Below, in pieces: positions 20,270-32,717 of a stretch of DNA of 64,000 nucleotides. The position numbers and the translations under genes were made by a program. The stretch's first letter is position 1. Each line of letters starts with the position of its first letter. Below the pieces are notes generated by a model, which was not told the DNA's origin, made no database searches, and worked only from the letters and a program-made list of their open reading frames with translations. The DNA is from Welwitschia mirabilis (taxonomy: Eukaryota; Gnetophyta; Gnetopsida; Welwitschiales), in the NCBI GenBank assembly GCA_051453625.1, contig JBOZIK010000001.1:173281870-173345869 (forward strand). The letters run 5' to 3'.

Positions 20270-22960
20270 CATTATTTCATTAAATAATCACATCAAACAC
20301 TTTTAATTAATGTGTACTTTATAAAACATTTATTGTTTAGGTGTAATATGGTGAACAAAATTTCTAACATTCTTATAGGAAATTATTAATATCACTAAGT
20401 ATTATATTCTAAGAATGATCAATATAAAATCATTATTTAGTGTGGTTTTATTAGCAAAAAACATAAGAGATTGATACTTAGCACTTTAGACCATTTGCCT
20501 AAGGGAAGTCTACTTAAGATATAGAAACTAATAGTTCTAAAGTACTACAAAATTAAAAAATTAAAAAAATCTCAATATCTATTAAATTACGAAGTTAAAC
20601 ATGCTATAGTTACTCCATTCATGCTCATCATTTGATATATTAATCTTTAAAGATAATAATTTATGGGATATATAAAATTTGTAAAAATCTATTATGAGGT
20701 TTGTGTGTAAAAAATAAGTTTTCAAGAGATAAGTGGTACATTTATGTTTCTCTCAACTTGAAAGATTGGTTTCAAATGGTTAAAGTTTAGAACTAGGCTT
20801 TGGTTTAACATGCAAATTGATTACTAGATCACTGAAAGGCTACAATCTTTGAAAACATTTTTAAACATTTCACATTAAGGAAGGATTTTCTAAATAAAGT
20901 CATAGATGCATAAACACTTTTTTACACTTTTTTAACAAAACTCCTATTTATCTTAACAAAATTTAAAATAAAGATAAGGTTTTATTAGAAATAATTTTTA
21001 TCAACTAGTCTTGGAAAAAATGCAAAATTCCTTTTTTAAATAAAGAGTTATCCATAGGAATCCATATCACATTTACTAGGGTCATTAGTTTATTTTACTA
21101 GATGAAAACTAATGGATGATCCTTGTTAGTTTGAAAGCTTGTTAGAAATATTTAGGTCTTACTTATCATGCATACCTAAGATGTTGAAACCTATGCCTAG
21201 ATGTGCCTTGGAGATAGGGGTATAAGCTACAAATCAACTTGCACACCATAGGATTTGAATCCAAGGTATTGAGTAAACCTAATATTTTCTTCTTGCATAT
21301 CTACAAACTAACATTAGTATTGTAGATGGGAATATGAACATGCGCTTTCAAAGCATGAATGTAATTTCTTAATTGATTTAATCAAGTAATATTTGAATAA
21401 TGCATGTATTGCTAATAAGGTGTTGTTGGACCCCTATTGAAATTAGTTTGTTAAACAAAATCAAATCATTGCTTAGTGTAGAATAAGTATTTTGGAAGGA
21501 AAGAATCCTCTAATTGTCATGGTAAACAAAGTTACCATTTCTTATTAAGCTCTAGGAAATAAGAGATTGACCTCTATTTCATTGAAGATTATTGGAATAC
21601 ACTAGAAACTACTCTCATAGTGATTATATCCAGTGACCACCTATTTCAAGTATGAAGAGATATTTAATGAGCGACATGCTGTATGGCGATCAAAGTCCCA
21701 ACTATATGCATAGTAAATGAATAATGATCACAGGCAAATGGAGAAACATATTCAAAACATATAATACACTTAATTTATTTGTATTTCTTATATTCTTACT
21801 CTCATGTTTTTTTGTATCTAATTACTTATAAATTCACTCTTATATTTATTATTTAAATGTACTTTTTTATATTAGTTTCTTTTACATAAATTATCAATGT
21901 TAATTTACAACATAGTATTGGAGGTAAGTGGTTTAATAAAAAAGGAAAGAAATTCCAAAAAGATGCTTGAAAATAGTAGTCGAACATAGACAAGATGCTA
22001 GCCCCTATTAAAAGAAGATGTACTGAAATAATAATAAGAGAATGTTAAAAGTAGTTTAGGAAAATCCGATTGAACAGTCATCTAACATCAAATCAAAAGA
22101 TTCATATTTCTTATTAGTAAATTTGAACATGTAAGAATTACATGGATAAAAAACTAAAAGATTATCCTATAAAGATAATACATGCAATATCGTTAAGTAA
22201 CATATAATAAATTATCAAAGCAAAGAAGCAATGCTAATGTAACCAATATTATAGGTATAAAATAATTAATAATAATTTTCTTAATTAGATTTAATAGTAT
22301 TTCTAATTTCAAAAATTAGCAATTTTAAGAATAATAAATATAAATATTTGTAGAAGTTCTACCCAAGAAAGAAAATAATATTATTTCCTTTACCATTACA
22401 AATGTTAAAATGGAAAGAAAGTTAAAAAGGGAATTACTAAATTAACTAGAAAAACTTGGTTTTAGTTCTTTCATTTGGTCGGGGGAAGGGAAATAAACTA
22501 TTAGCCTTCTAGAAGAAGTAGATGCATTAGGAGAATTTAATTAAAATCCTAAATTCACTTTCAATTTGATTCCTCTACCATCTTAAGTAAAGTAATCCAT
22601 AGTCAATTTGTTGAGGTGTCGATCATGTGATCTTCTTCTTTAATTAATCATCTTAAATAATAACCTACAATATCAAATATTTAATCCATACCATATATAC
22701 TAGTATAGGAAGTCAACTAATGCCGTACCCTAGAGAGGAATTCTAAGTACATTCGAAAAAATGCTTTATTAAAAAAGGAAACAAAATGACTTTTTGTTCA
22801 TTTTCAAATGATAAACAGTTAAAAATGCAATGAAGGATGAAATGCAATGGATTATGAGGTGGATATGAAATGGTAATGCACAAATGAAATCCAATCCTAA
22901 ATGCAGTTCACTAACCAAGTTTAATAGCTTGTTATCATCCAAGTTGATCCTCATATACTA
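20270..22960. other. A+T-rich intergenic DNA, no gene recognised
   Basis: Long A/T-rich stretches without motif, repeat pair or sustained open frame. The short minus-strand frame at 22769-22954 looks like chance. Confidence 0.4.
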
Positions 22961-22969
22961 TTTCAAAAT

Positions 22970-23760
22970 CAAAATTAACTTTAATGTAATTAAATTTATT
23001 TCAACATAACATATAAAGAAGATAAGAGATAAAGTAACATAAACATAATGATCTTGTATTAATCACAATGTTCTTACATCATCTTAAAAGTAGATGCTTC
23101 TCAATAAAGGAATTTCAACCCAACATCAAGGTAAGCTCCTCTCCCAAGCTAGATGAATCCATTGCATAATTGTTATCATAATCATCATAAAAATAATTGA
23201 TGAACCAAAGACTTTTACAAATGAGGGTCAACACCGTTTTATAGGTAATAATAAGGTCAAAGTGGTTAAGAGCCTTTGAATTGTAGTGGTAGATGGTAGT
23301 TATATTTGCATGGTTACAATTTTTTATTATGTAGCCTAGGTAGGATGGATAAAATTTTTCATCTTATAGTGTGAGGTGGAATATTCATCTTCTTGTACTA
23401 GGTGGAGTTTATCATCATGAATCCAACACTTGACCTTTGAATCAGGATGCCTCTACAAACTAATGCTATCACCATGTGTCTTTAACATCACCCCCATGTC
23501 ACTATTACATGTTGCTACCACGTGTCTTTTGTACCACTGCCATGTGCCACATGCCATTGAAGATAATTCTTGTTTTTGATGTAACCACTGATTATTTGTT
23601 AGTTACTGTCACTTATGCTTCTTGGAATCTGGTGGCAACTGGAATTTGCGAGTAGGCAGTTGTCTCCTTTAACACTTTGTTTTCTAATGATTTGTCTTCT
23701 AGTGCTTTATCTTCTAGTGGTAACTGGAATATAATTGCTTCATTTAGTAGTTCTCTCCTT
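22970..23760. repeat. LTR-like dispersed sequence with CAYGTG cluster
   Basis: This stretch has slightly higher G+C than its flanks and parallels 44.5-44.95 kb in layout. There is a transcript-leader-like section, a TTTTATAGG block, then a run of CCATGTGTC/CCACGTGTC-type words at roughly 20-25 bp spacing (23,470-23,560). Both are probably LTR parts of related elements, but I could not define ends or a target duplication. Confidence 0.3.
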
Positions 23761-23799
23761 GAATGATTCATAATTACTTAGTTTTAATACAAATTTTTT

Positions 23800-24530
23800 A
23801 TATTTTTTATCCTTGGTTCTTGACATCAAAAGTGGTCAAGTTAAGCATTAAGCCTACAAAAAGGGTATGCAAACACACTTCAAACCACATGTCAAGTGTG
23901 GTAGGTTGGCCAGCTATCATGTATTTATCAGAAATTCTAAAGTATTATGCATCTTCTATGAAGGGATACATTTTTAACAAAACTAAAAACATGGTTAGTG
24001 ATGCAAAAGGGCAGTACTCATTAGGAGTTCATCCATTATACTAGTTTTGTAGCTCAGACATGCTTAACTATGGAGTTGTAAAATTATGACATACCAGAAT
24101 GTTAAGAAAAGTATATATGTGCCAAGAATAACATGTTAAGAATGAATTATTTAAAGTATAAATCTTTTTTAAAGCAATGCAAGGAGAACTTAAAATAATA
24201 ACAATAAACCTCAATTCATTTGTACAAACAAACATCACTAAATATATGAAGTAAGTAAACACTTGTTTAAGGGAAGATGTGAAAGTAGAATTAAATACTT
24301 AATGAATAGATATATTCTATGATGATCTAAGACATAATCCTATGCAAAGTTTAAGAATCTTACTATAGGACATATGGAGGAAAATATTTAACACATTTAA
24401 TACATTTAATTTTTATCTCTTTCTTATAATTATACTATCAATAATTATACTAGTATTTTATTGCTTAATTGTTTATTATCATATTTATTATTTGTGAAGT
24501 AATTCATACTTCAACTAATAGAATGCTTAT
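23800..24530. other. Unassigned A+T-rich DNA
   Basis: No recognisable feature. Plus- and minus-strand frames of 60-90 codons here have no motif. Confidence 0.35.
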
Positions 24531-24537
24531 CGTTTAT

Positions 24538-24677
24538 TTAGAAAGTTATAGATTTGAACACTGTAATACCCTAGTTGATACACTATGACATCCTAAGTGT
24601 AATCATATCATTTATTTACATGATCATGATTGCTCAACTTTTAAAGGAAAGGTATGTTTACTATAAGTTTTGAGGTT
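24538..24677 (+). repeat. SINE-like dispersed repeat, copy 3 (cut by gap)
   Basis: It shares with copies 1 and 2 the decayed box-B-like AGTTATAGATTTGAAC, CCTAAGTGTAATC and ATCATGATTGCTCAAC blocks in the same order. Its 3' end is lost at the 10-N gap starting 24678. Confidence 0.5.
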
Positions 24678-24687
24678 NNNNNNNNNN
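24678..24687. other. Assembly gap (10 N)
   Basis: Ten N bases; the flanks are not obviously duplicated. Confidence 0.9.
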
Positions 24688-25699
24688 TTGACATCTCCTC
24701 ATATTTCTTATTTAAATATACTTATATATGAATTAGTGATGCTAATCTATAATAGAATTCACTATTGATACATATGTTCTACAAGAATACAAATACCTTA
24801 AAGTTTTATGAAGGAGTTTAAGATAAATCTTTTATGTCGTTTTATGATGGGGAAACCTAGTTTAACATGGTTTGTTAATGATCTCAAATCATCTTCTTAT
24901 CACCTGAAAGTAATTAATGATGATTTATTTCGCCTATGAATTTCTATTGATCATCTCATTAATAGTGCATAATGGTTTATTCATCATTGATTACAAATTT
25001 AGATATAGAAGACAAAGTTCCATTACATTTAGATTTCTATTAGCTATAAAAATTTCTTCATTACTAGAATTTATACATTTTAAGAAGTATTTTATGCTCT
25101 TCAAAAATTGTTAATGAAAAACATCTTAAAAACTTAAATGAATTGCCATTAAATGATACTTGATAATAAGCCAAGACCTATTAAAAATATGAGCTAACTT
25201 GAATGTCTACATAGAAATAATTATAGGCTTTGAAAGTATGCTTTATGTTTTGATAAATACTTTACAAAAAGAAAATGCTAAATTAAAGTTGAAGCACAAA
25301 CAAATATCAAAGCAAAAAACTAACTTTTTAATCACGACCCTTTTCATATTTCAGTGTAGAAATCCTAAGCTATAGCTAATTCTTCCAATCAATTAAGGGA
25401 TACTTTTGAAGCTAAAAATGTGCTCTCATGAAAACTCACATTTCTTAGTTTAAAATAGGAGAGAAATAATTTAAAGACTTCTTTAAATTCCTTGTAGGAG
25501 ATGATAATCTTTCTAAATTATAGACTTTAAAAATTTTTGATTCTACTATTAAATATCTTGTAGGAATTAATAACCTTTCAGTTAAATATTTTTCTTGTAT
25601 TTTTTTTAAAGGCTTTTGTAAGAAATATTTAAAAGTTTTTGTAGATATCTATCTAAATTTATAAAGAAGGAACATTATACTGTTCATATGGTAAAACTT

Positions 25700-27900
25700 A
25701 CTCTTGAGGGCAAAAATTAAAGAAGTAATTTTTAGTTTGTAAAATGGAAAATATCGTAGTTTTGATGATTTTCCTTTAGAATTCTATAAAAATAACTAAG
25801 ATATTATTCAAAAATATCTTTTCTACATTTTTTAAAGAGTGATTTATTAATAATTTCTAGGATATAAAATTAATAAGGGTATGATTAAGGTTTTTTATAA
25901 AGAAGCTGATCTTTAATCATACTTATAAAATAAATTATAAAATTTGCTTAAATGTTTTGCACAGAAACTTATAAACTTTTAGCTAAATGTTATATGTGAA
26001 GCCCTAATACAATTACTGATTAGATTATTAAACCTAAATAAACTAGTTCTACTAAGGAAAGGTATATTCTTAATAATGTAACTACAACTTCAAAATGTCT
26101 TTAGTGTGGTATTGGTACTAACTAAGGAATGGCTTTACTTAAGCTTAATTATGTTAAGGCTTATGATTAAAATTAAATGGAATTTTGCTATTTCTTACTT
26201 TGAGAGACTTAACTTATGTTAATTTTATTATTGCATGTTTTGAAAAAGTTGGCTTTAGTTAGTACTTTATTCATGTAATTCATACATCCGATACTAATCT
26301 CAATGCTTATGTTTCTATGAAGTTTGATTTGCGTTACTCATTTTCTATTCAAACACTAATTTATTAAGGTTTTATTTTAGATCCTTATTTATTATTATAT
26401 AAGATTTTGTTTTACATGACTTTCATTAAGACTTTCAAAGTAATCTTGTTAAAGGAATTTCAATTTTTTAATGTGCACTTTGTTTTTTTTTCCAAAGTTA
26501 ACAATAACTCTCAACATGTTAAAAGGCTATTAGCTAATGTGAATTGGTACTACAAACATTATAGATATAATATAAATTAGGAAAAATCTTTTATCTACTA
26601 TAACAATGTCAAAGTTTAGGTTTTTCATAAGAATTAAAATAATTTAGACCAAATTTTAAACTTTAAGCTATTAGAAATTCTCTTTTTCTTTGAAGCAGGT
26701 AGTAAGGAATTAGGAAATACACAATAAGTAAAGTATAAAACAAGTCGAATAAGTGGAAAGAGAAAAATCTTATTGATATTAGCAAACTTTTAGTACTAAA
26801 TCATATATTGTAGATTTTACATGTTTGTAACTCCTTTTTATTGGACAAAAATAAATATTATTACCAAAAATAGATTAAATGTTTTTTATTATCTTATAGT
26901 CAAATTAAAATAGCTTTTTTATATCTTAATTAATGAAGATGAAAATCTTGAACTTATCAATTATTAATAAAAGGGAATATCTTTGTGTTCTAAATTAATA
27001 GAAAAAATTTCAACATTAATGATTCTTAAAGTATTCTCTTTACAAACAGAATTAATTAACAAAACCAAAAAATTTAGACATTGTATGATAATGATTTATT
27101 TTATCATGTTTGTTTCTTTTTTAATCTTGAAGACTATTTCTATTTCAAGATCTTTTTATTTGAAACAAATTTAAAATCCTAAGTTTTATGAGTGAATTGA
27201 AGTTTTTAAATTAATACTTTAGTAATTGAACCATGAGTGGCTTCTATTTAATAAAGGTACATAGGTTATTCATTTACATACATTGTGTTCATATTAGAGA
27301 AAAATAGGCATTGTTATTTATTTCTTTTTTTTACTTACATGAAATATGATTAACTGATACAAAATAAGTTGAGATTTAAGATAATAAAAAAATCAAAAAG
27401 AAAAATTTTCATAAGTTTATAAAGATACTAAAAAAGTCTTTGATGTAGGTAATAATTTGTATGAGGCCATTACTTATCTGTGTGATTAATAAAATATTTT
27501 TCCCTCTTTAACGCAAAGATCTCTTGTGATACTATTAATAAAAATAAAAATAAAGAGATTCATGAATAGATAAAAACATGAAATGTCCAAGGTGCTCTTA
27601 GTTTGTGGAATCAAAGACTTAAAGATATTTAGAATGTGTAACATTTACTAATATTAATATTTTTTTCATGGTGTTTGCCTTAGCAAGGCTTGTCCATTGG
27701 TACTAGTTTATAGCATGTAAGATTTTCATTTTTGATATTCCCTTTTTATGATGCTAAGAATTTTCACTAGAAAGTTTTTAAAAGTGCATGGAACTATGCT
27801 TTTAGATCCTATTATAATTTTTTTTAAAAAGGTTAAAAATCCAATTCCATGGTGAATAATGTACAGTTAATAGTAGGAGTATTAACTTTTCAAAATAGGA
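25700..27900 (+). pseudogene. L1-type LINE, reverse transcriptase region, degenerate
   Basis: Ordered LINE reverse-transcriptase landmarks appear on the plus strand across frame changes. NGKYRSFDDFPLEFYK lies near 25.75 kb (family NGKSPGPDGFP-EFYK). INKGMIKVFYKEAD is near 25.88 kb, and LLKLNYVKAYD near 26.14 kb (family KLDFEKAYDRV). QTLIY-stop-GFILDPYLLL is near 26.35 kb (family RQGCPLSPLLF), and a stretch like the C-terminal thumb/linker, ANVNWYYKHYRYNIN, near 26.54 kb. LINEs copy themselves by target-primed reverse transcription. The YxDD box is not preserved in what I can read, and stops are frequent, so it is dead. The 3' end is uncertain and set by loss of similarity. Confidence 0.7.
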
Positions 27901-28739
27901 GTTATATTAGATGCAAAATAGTCCTGATTCCAATATATTTCCTAGGCTCTTAAGCACTTGCTTTTTTTCTAAAGAATTTTAAAAATAAGAAGGATCTATC
28001 TTTAACAAAAATTGTAATCCTAAGGGCTTGATGGAGGGAAACAAAGGACTATCTTAGCATAATAGAAGTTTGATTAAAAAATTTCTTCATAATGAAAGAC
28101 TAGCTAAGAATGAAGGAATAATAAAATTGAAATATTGAAATAATAACATTCATTTTAAATTATAATTTACTTTTAATTTTTTAAATCTTCCTTTACATTT
28201 GTTAATAGTAAAATTGCAAATAAATTAAATAAGAGATTCTTTTCCTTCTAGATAATCTTAAATTTCCAAACCTACTATAGCATATGAGAAAGAAACTAAA
28301 TATATATCTATACATATAAGCATACCTCATCTACCTATAGATTAATTTCATTATTTAGGTAAATGTTTGAACACTATTTAATAACATGATATGTTGCTTT
28401 ATGATTGAAAAAAATGAAAACCCAAACCTTTTTTTGTTTATGTAGAATGAAGAAAATAACATCTAGAGGATTCTTCTTTATTTTTACAGAAAAGACAATG
28501 ATGTGTAATTTCCCAATCACATTTAAATGATTGTTTAGAAAAGACAATTTAATCTATGCTAAATTAAAAAAAGAGCTATACTTTTGGGATAATTTCAATT
28601 TTTTCCCCATCTAATTGCTTCTCTATTTTAAAAATAACTTTAAATAGTATTATAAGCTTATGAAGATTTGAAATTATTTTAATCTTATCATTTTTAATTT
28701 TCATGAATATCTAAATGCATATAATTCTTTAATAAATGT

Positions 28740-29871
28740 CTTAATTTTTTTTCCATATCATTTTAAATTATAGAGCCTCTAATAACATATGGAACTTTAA
28801 AGAAAATTTCATAATGATTTATTTATCCTTCAACACTTGAATCCATGTTTCATTTTCTATATGTAACCCCCAAACTAATTTAGATAAAGAAAATTATTTA
28901 ACCCATGAAGTCTTTTTAAACTAAAACCATCTTTATCCCATGATTTTCACATAGAATCCTAATTTTTCAAATCAATATACTTCTTACCATTAGTTCTTTT
29001 AGAGGGAAAAAAATTCTTTCTATCTTTTTCATATGCTTAACAACCTTTTTTAGGAGTCTAGAGATAATACATTAAATAAATTAATAAGGATTAAAGATAA
29101 CTTTAAATGATCTAAGCTCTTCTTACTAGAGAAATAAATTTACCTTTCCTAATTTTTCATTCAAAATGTTTTGTATCTTATCAAGAAAATTTCTCCATAA
29201 TTCTTTCTTCACTCTTTGCCCAAGAAAAAGAAAAAAAAAAAGCATTAAGTATTTTCAAGGGAGGTATTAGTTGTATAGTTTAGATTTCTTTGCATATCCT
29301 TAATCGTTTTTTATTTATGTTAAAATTAGAAGCCACACTTTCTGAAGATTAATACATAAACCCCAAGTTTTAAAAAGTATTTTTAAAATATCTTAAATAC
29401 TTTTGAAATTATTGGTTTCTCCTAGGTAACATACGAAAGGTTTTATTCATGTGTTAAAGATAAGTTAAATTAGGAATACCTTTTTCACTTGTAGTGCCTA
29501 TTAAAGAGTTATCTATATGATCTTTATTAATTATTACTCCTAAAACTTTAGAAATAAATAGAAAAAGAAATGATAATAAGCTATTTCTTTTTAAAATGTC
29601 ATTTTTACTATTAAAGATCTATGAATCACGATTTAGTATAATAGTAAGAGATGAAGTTGTATAATAATCTTTTAGTAATATTTGCCATCATTCTAGTAAG
29701 AAAATAAATTTTTTAGTTATTACATGAAGAAAATACCTGTGCTCTCTATCATATGCTTTGCTAATATTCAATTTGAATATCATGTTAATCTTCTCTATTT
29801 AATAGTAGAATAGAAGATCTTATGAATTAAAATTAATTTTTTGAATATGTATTTCTTTTATAAATCCTCCT
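28740..29871 (-). pseudogene. Second L1-type LINE, 3' part of reverse transcriptase and C-terminal region
   Basis: On the minus strand, starting at the very edge of the LTR element at 29872, the translation reads GGFIKEIHIQKI. It continues MIFKLNISKAYDREH, then RNSLLSFLFLFISKVLG (family RQGDPLSPFLFIIVSEVL). Farther on comes a C-terminal stretch ending ENETWIQVLKDK (family EPNALWVQVLKAKY). The missing N-terminal half of the domain lies at 40467-41480 beyond the inserted elements. Many stops make it inactive. Confidence 0.7.
29867..29871 (+). repeat. Target-site duplication CTCCT (left) of outer LTR element
   Basis: It matches 40467-40471 (CTCAT) at 4 of 5 positions. Removing one copy restores the LINE reading between the two halves, which supports the assignment. 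Confidence 0.6.
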
Positions 29872-30288
29872 TGTAATGTTCCAAATTCACTATTTTGTAA
29901 AGAAGAGTGTTAAGACACTAAATGAGCATGATTAGCAAGTTGTTATAAATGGCTGTGACCCAAATATGCAAAACTATGTTTTTTAATGATGCTATTTAAG
30001 CCTATGGCATTAGGTGGGGGTGGATAGAGTGGGCGGGTGTAACCAATGACAACCTTGGCTAATCCCCAAGGGTCCTAGAAGGGGAACTTAGGTCATTTTC
30101 CATGTCTTTACCTTTGAACAGTAGTCTAGAGTTATTAGCTAATGATAAGGAATGTAATCCACTACTATCAATAATAAAATCTACCTTTTTTGAAATTATT
30201 TCTTATTATTCTTATTAATTTTGGCATANNNNNNNNNNNTTCCTATTTATAACAAAATGACTTTAAACTGGTAAAATGAAACCTTACA
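29872..30288 (+). repeat. 5' LTR of outer element
   Basis: It aligns with 40056-40466 through shared blocks such as AGAGTGTTAAGACACTAAAT and ATGCTATTTAAGCCTATGG. An 11-N gap (30229-30239) interrupts it. Confidence 0.85.
30229..30239. other. Assembly gap (11 N)
   Basis: Eleven N inside the 5' LTR. The 3' LTR shows AATACTTATATGTTT-like sequence at the matching place. Confidence 0.9.
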
Positions 30289-30399
30289 TTTCGTATTAGA
30301 GTCATGAAGATGGTAAATTACCATCTTCAAGATCCAAGCAGAATAGAATATGAAGACCAAATGTGCCATGTTGCCATGCTTCACAAATCAAGGGAAGAA

Positions 30400-31240
30400 C
30401 AAAAATGGATGCCATCTTCCATCATGGGATCTATGATGACATTGCACTTCATGATATCGATGTTACACTTAAGTGTTTAACATCGCACTTGGATGTCTGA
30501 CATTACACTTAAGTACTTGACATTACACTTAGTCCTGTGATGCTCTAGCACCTTCCATTTAACCTTGATGCTTCCTGCCTTGTTTCAAGCCTGCTCTATG
30601 AGGAAGATCTGGTATCATACTTAGGTGTCCGAACTCACACTTAAGTGCCCAATATTGAACTTGGTCTTGTGACATTCTAGAATCTTTTCTTTGACTTTGA
30701 CGCTTAATGCCTCACTCGAGCCTACTTCATGAAGAAGGTCTAATGTCATAGGCTCCCACATTGCACATGAGTGTTCGACATTACATTTGGGTATCGAACA
30801 TTGTACTTGAGCTCCCAATATTGCACTTGACTAGTAACACTTCGACGCATCCTACAAGGCCCTGATACTTTATGTTTCTCTTTAGAATAATTTTTGGAAT
30901 AAGGTATGACTTAAATGCTTGACATCGCACTTGAGTGTTCGACATCGCACTTGCTTCTACAAGCTTCTAGTACCTCTGTTCACCCTTGGCATAGCCTGCT
31001 CTGCCCTACTTTTCATGTGATATAGCTCCCCAATATCATACTTAGATGTTTGATATTACACTTGGGTGTCTAACATTGCACTTGAATGGTCAACATCACA
31101 CTTGAGTATTCGATGTTGTGCTTACTTCCACAGGATTTCAACACCTCTTGTTTACCCACGATGTAGCCCAATCTACCATAATTTTTATGTGATAGAGCTA
31201 TTTAACATCGCACTTAGATGTCTAACATTGCACTTAGGTG
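30400..31240 (+). repeat. Two-level tandem repeat (about 20-bp units in groups)
   Basis: Variants of a unit like GACATTGCACTTGGGTGTC recur in runs of two to four, each run separated by a spacer of about 80-100 bp with shared words (CTAGTACCTCT, ACCCTTGGCATAGCC, CATGTGATATAGCTC). At least five such blocks can be traced, and the array resumes after the copia insertion at 38441. The repeat lies between primer site and gag of the outer element. Confidence 0.75.
31236..31240 (+). repeat. Target-site duplication AGGTG (left) of copia element
   Basis: Identical to 38441-38445. Confidence 0.9.
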
Positions 31241-32704
31241 TGATAGGATTGAGAACCTTAAAGGGGAGGTGAATAGGTTCTTTGAAAAAATTTAACAATT
31301 AATTCGAAATACAACTATTTGAAACACAACTTGCATATGAAAATAAACTAATCTAGTTGTGTAAAAATGATAAGATACTGAAAGTAATGAATTAAAAACA
31401 AAATACATAAAACTACCAATTTGATGCAAGCCAAATTTATAGTGGTTTGGGAACTTCCCTACTTCACTCTTGATGATCAGCTTCTCCCAAGCTAGATCTC
31501 AGATCTTTGTTGCTCCACTAGGTATTCTAGGTTCACTTATAATCTTTATAAGCAGACTTTTTCAGTCTAAGTCTCAACCTTGATAATGGAATTTTCAAGG
31601 CTTAGTCTCAACTTTTACCATAGACTTTTCAAGGCTTAGTCTCAACCTTTACCAAGAGAAGTATGATGTAGTAATGCCTTTATAGCACAAATATCACTCA
31701 TTCTAAAATAGTACAATAGATAAACTCTCTTCCTATAGCAATACACACATGTAGCTCTAGATTTGACTTTGAATGTAGTACATGTGCCAATGATAGATAT
31801 TCTCTAGTCAGATGTGTATAAGTAAAGATATAATAATGTCATTTCATAGCTTGATCTTTTAGATTCAAAATGATTTAGCCAAATGTAAGAGGTTCGAAAA
31901 GTCCAAAAAATTTCTCTTCAGTCATCTATGGCTTAGTTATTTATAATAGAAGACTATTAGGATTTAGTACATTTGAATTGCGCCTCCAACGGTTATAAAT
32001 GACTAGTTAAAGGCTAGATAATGGATACATAACATTTAGATAAATTTATTTTTTATGCCCTCTGGTCGACCCCATAAAAATCTAGTGAACCCCATGTGAT
32101 GCTGTGAATTACACAGTTTGCCCAAGAGAAGAATTCAGTTGCCCCAGGTTTTTTATGTCTCCAGGTATGGTTGACCCCATCTTGGGTCTGGTTGATCCCT
32201 TTTCTTTTAGTCTGGGAATACTGCCTATCATATCTTCAAATCCGATTTACCCCATGAAAATTTGATCAACCCCTTACCATTTGGTTCAAGGACACTCATT
32301 CTCTAAGTTATAGGTCTAGTCAACCCCATTAAAATCCAATCAACCCCTCTAGATGTAGTCCATTTTTATTTGACAGCTTCAAGTGTAGTCGACTCCTTTA
32401 GGATCCAGTTGATCTNNNNNNNNNNNNNNNNNNNNNNNNNNNNNNNNNNNNNNNNNNNNNNNNNNNNNNNNNNNNNNNNNNNNNNNNNNNNNNNNNNNNN
32501 NNNNNNNNNNNNNNNCAAGTGTAGTCGACTCCTTTAGGATCCGGTTGATCTCTCTAGTGGGTGAATCAACTAAGCAGGTTTCTAGTGCATATTTTAGTTC
32601 CAGCTTTCAACCTACAAAAAGTCAAACTCTTCTACATAAAATATACAACATTTGCTATACAAAAGATATTAGTTTGACATCAATTGGCAAAATATAATCC
32701 AACA
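31241..32704 (-). repeat. 3' LTR of copia element
   Basis: It reads TGTTGGAT...CCTATCA on the minus strand. It includes the 100-N false gap at 32416-32515. It carries many variants of a GGTCGACCCC-like word, each decayed differently from the other LTR. Confidence 0.9.
32416..32515. other. Assembly gap (100 N) with duplicated flanks
   Basis: 36 bases before the gap (32380-32415) recur with one mismatch after it (32516-32551). The other LTR of the same element shows this segment once, so the gap is an unmerged overlap. Confidence 0.9.
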
Positions 32705-32717
32705 ATCTTCCCCTTTG
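32705..32717 (-). other. Polypurine tract of copia element
   Basis: The minus strand reads CAAAGGGGAAGAT directly before the 3' LTR start TGTTGG. This is the expected plus-strand primer for reverse transcription and it fixes element orientation. Confidence 0.85.

Noticed and set aside
30621-31272. ORFs of 65-68 codons on both strands
   Set aside because: They are translations of the 20-bp tandem repeat, seen on both strands, and are not genes.
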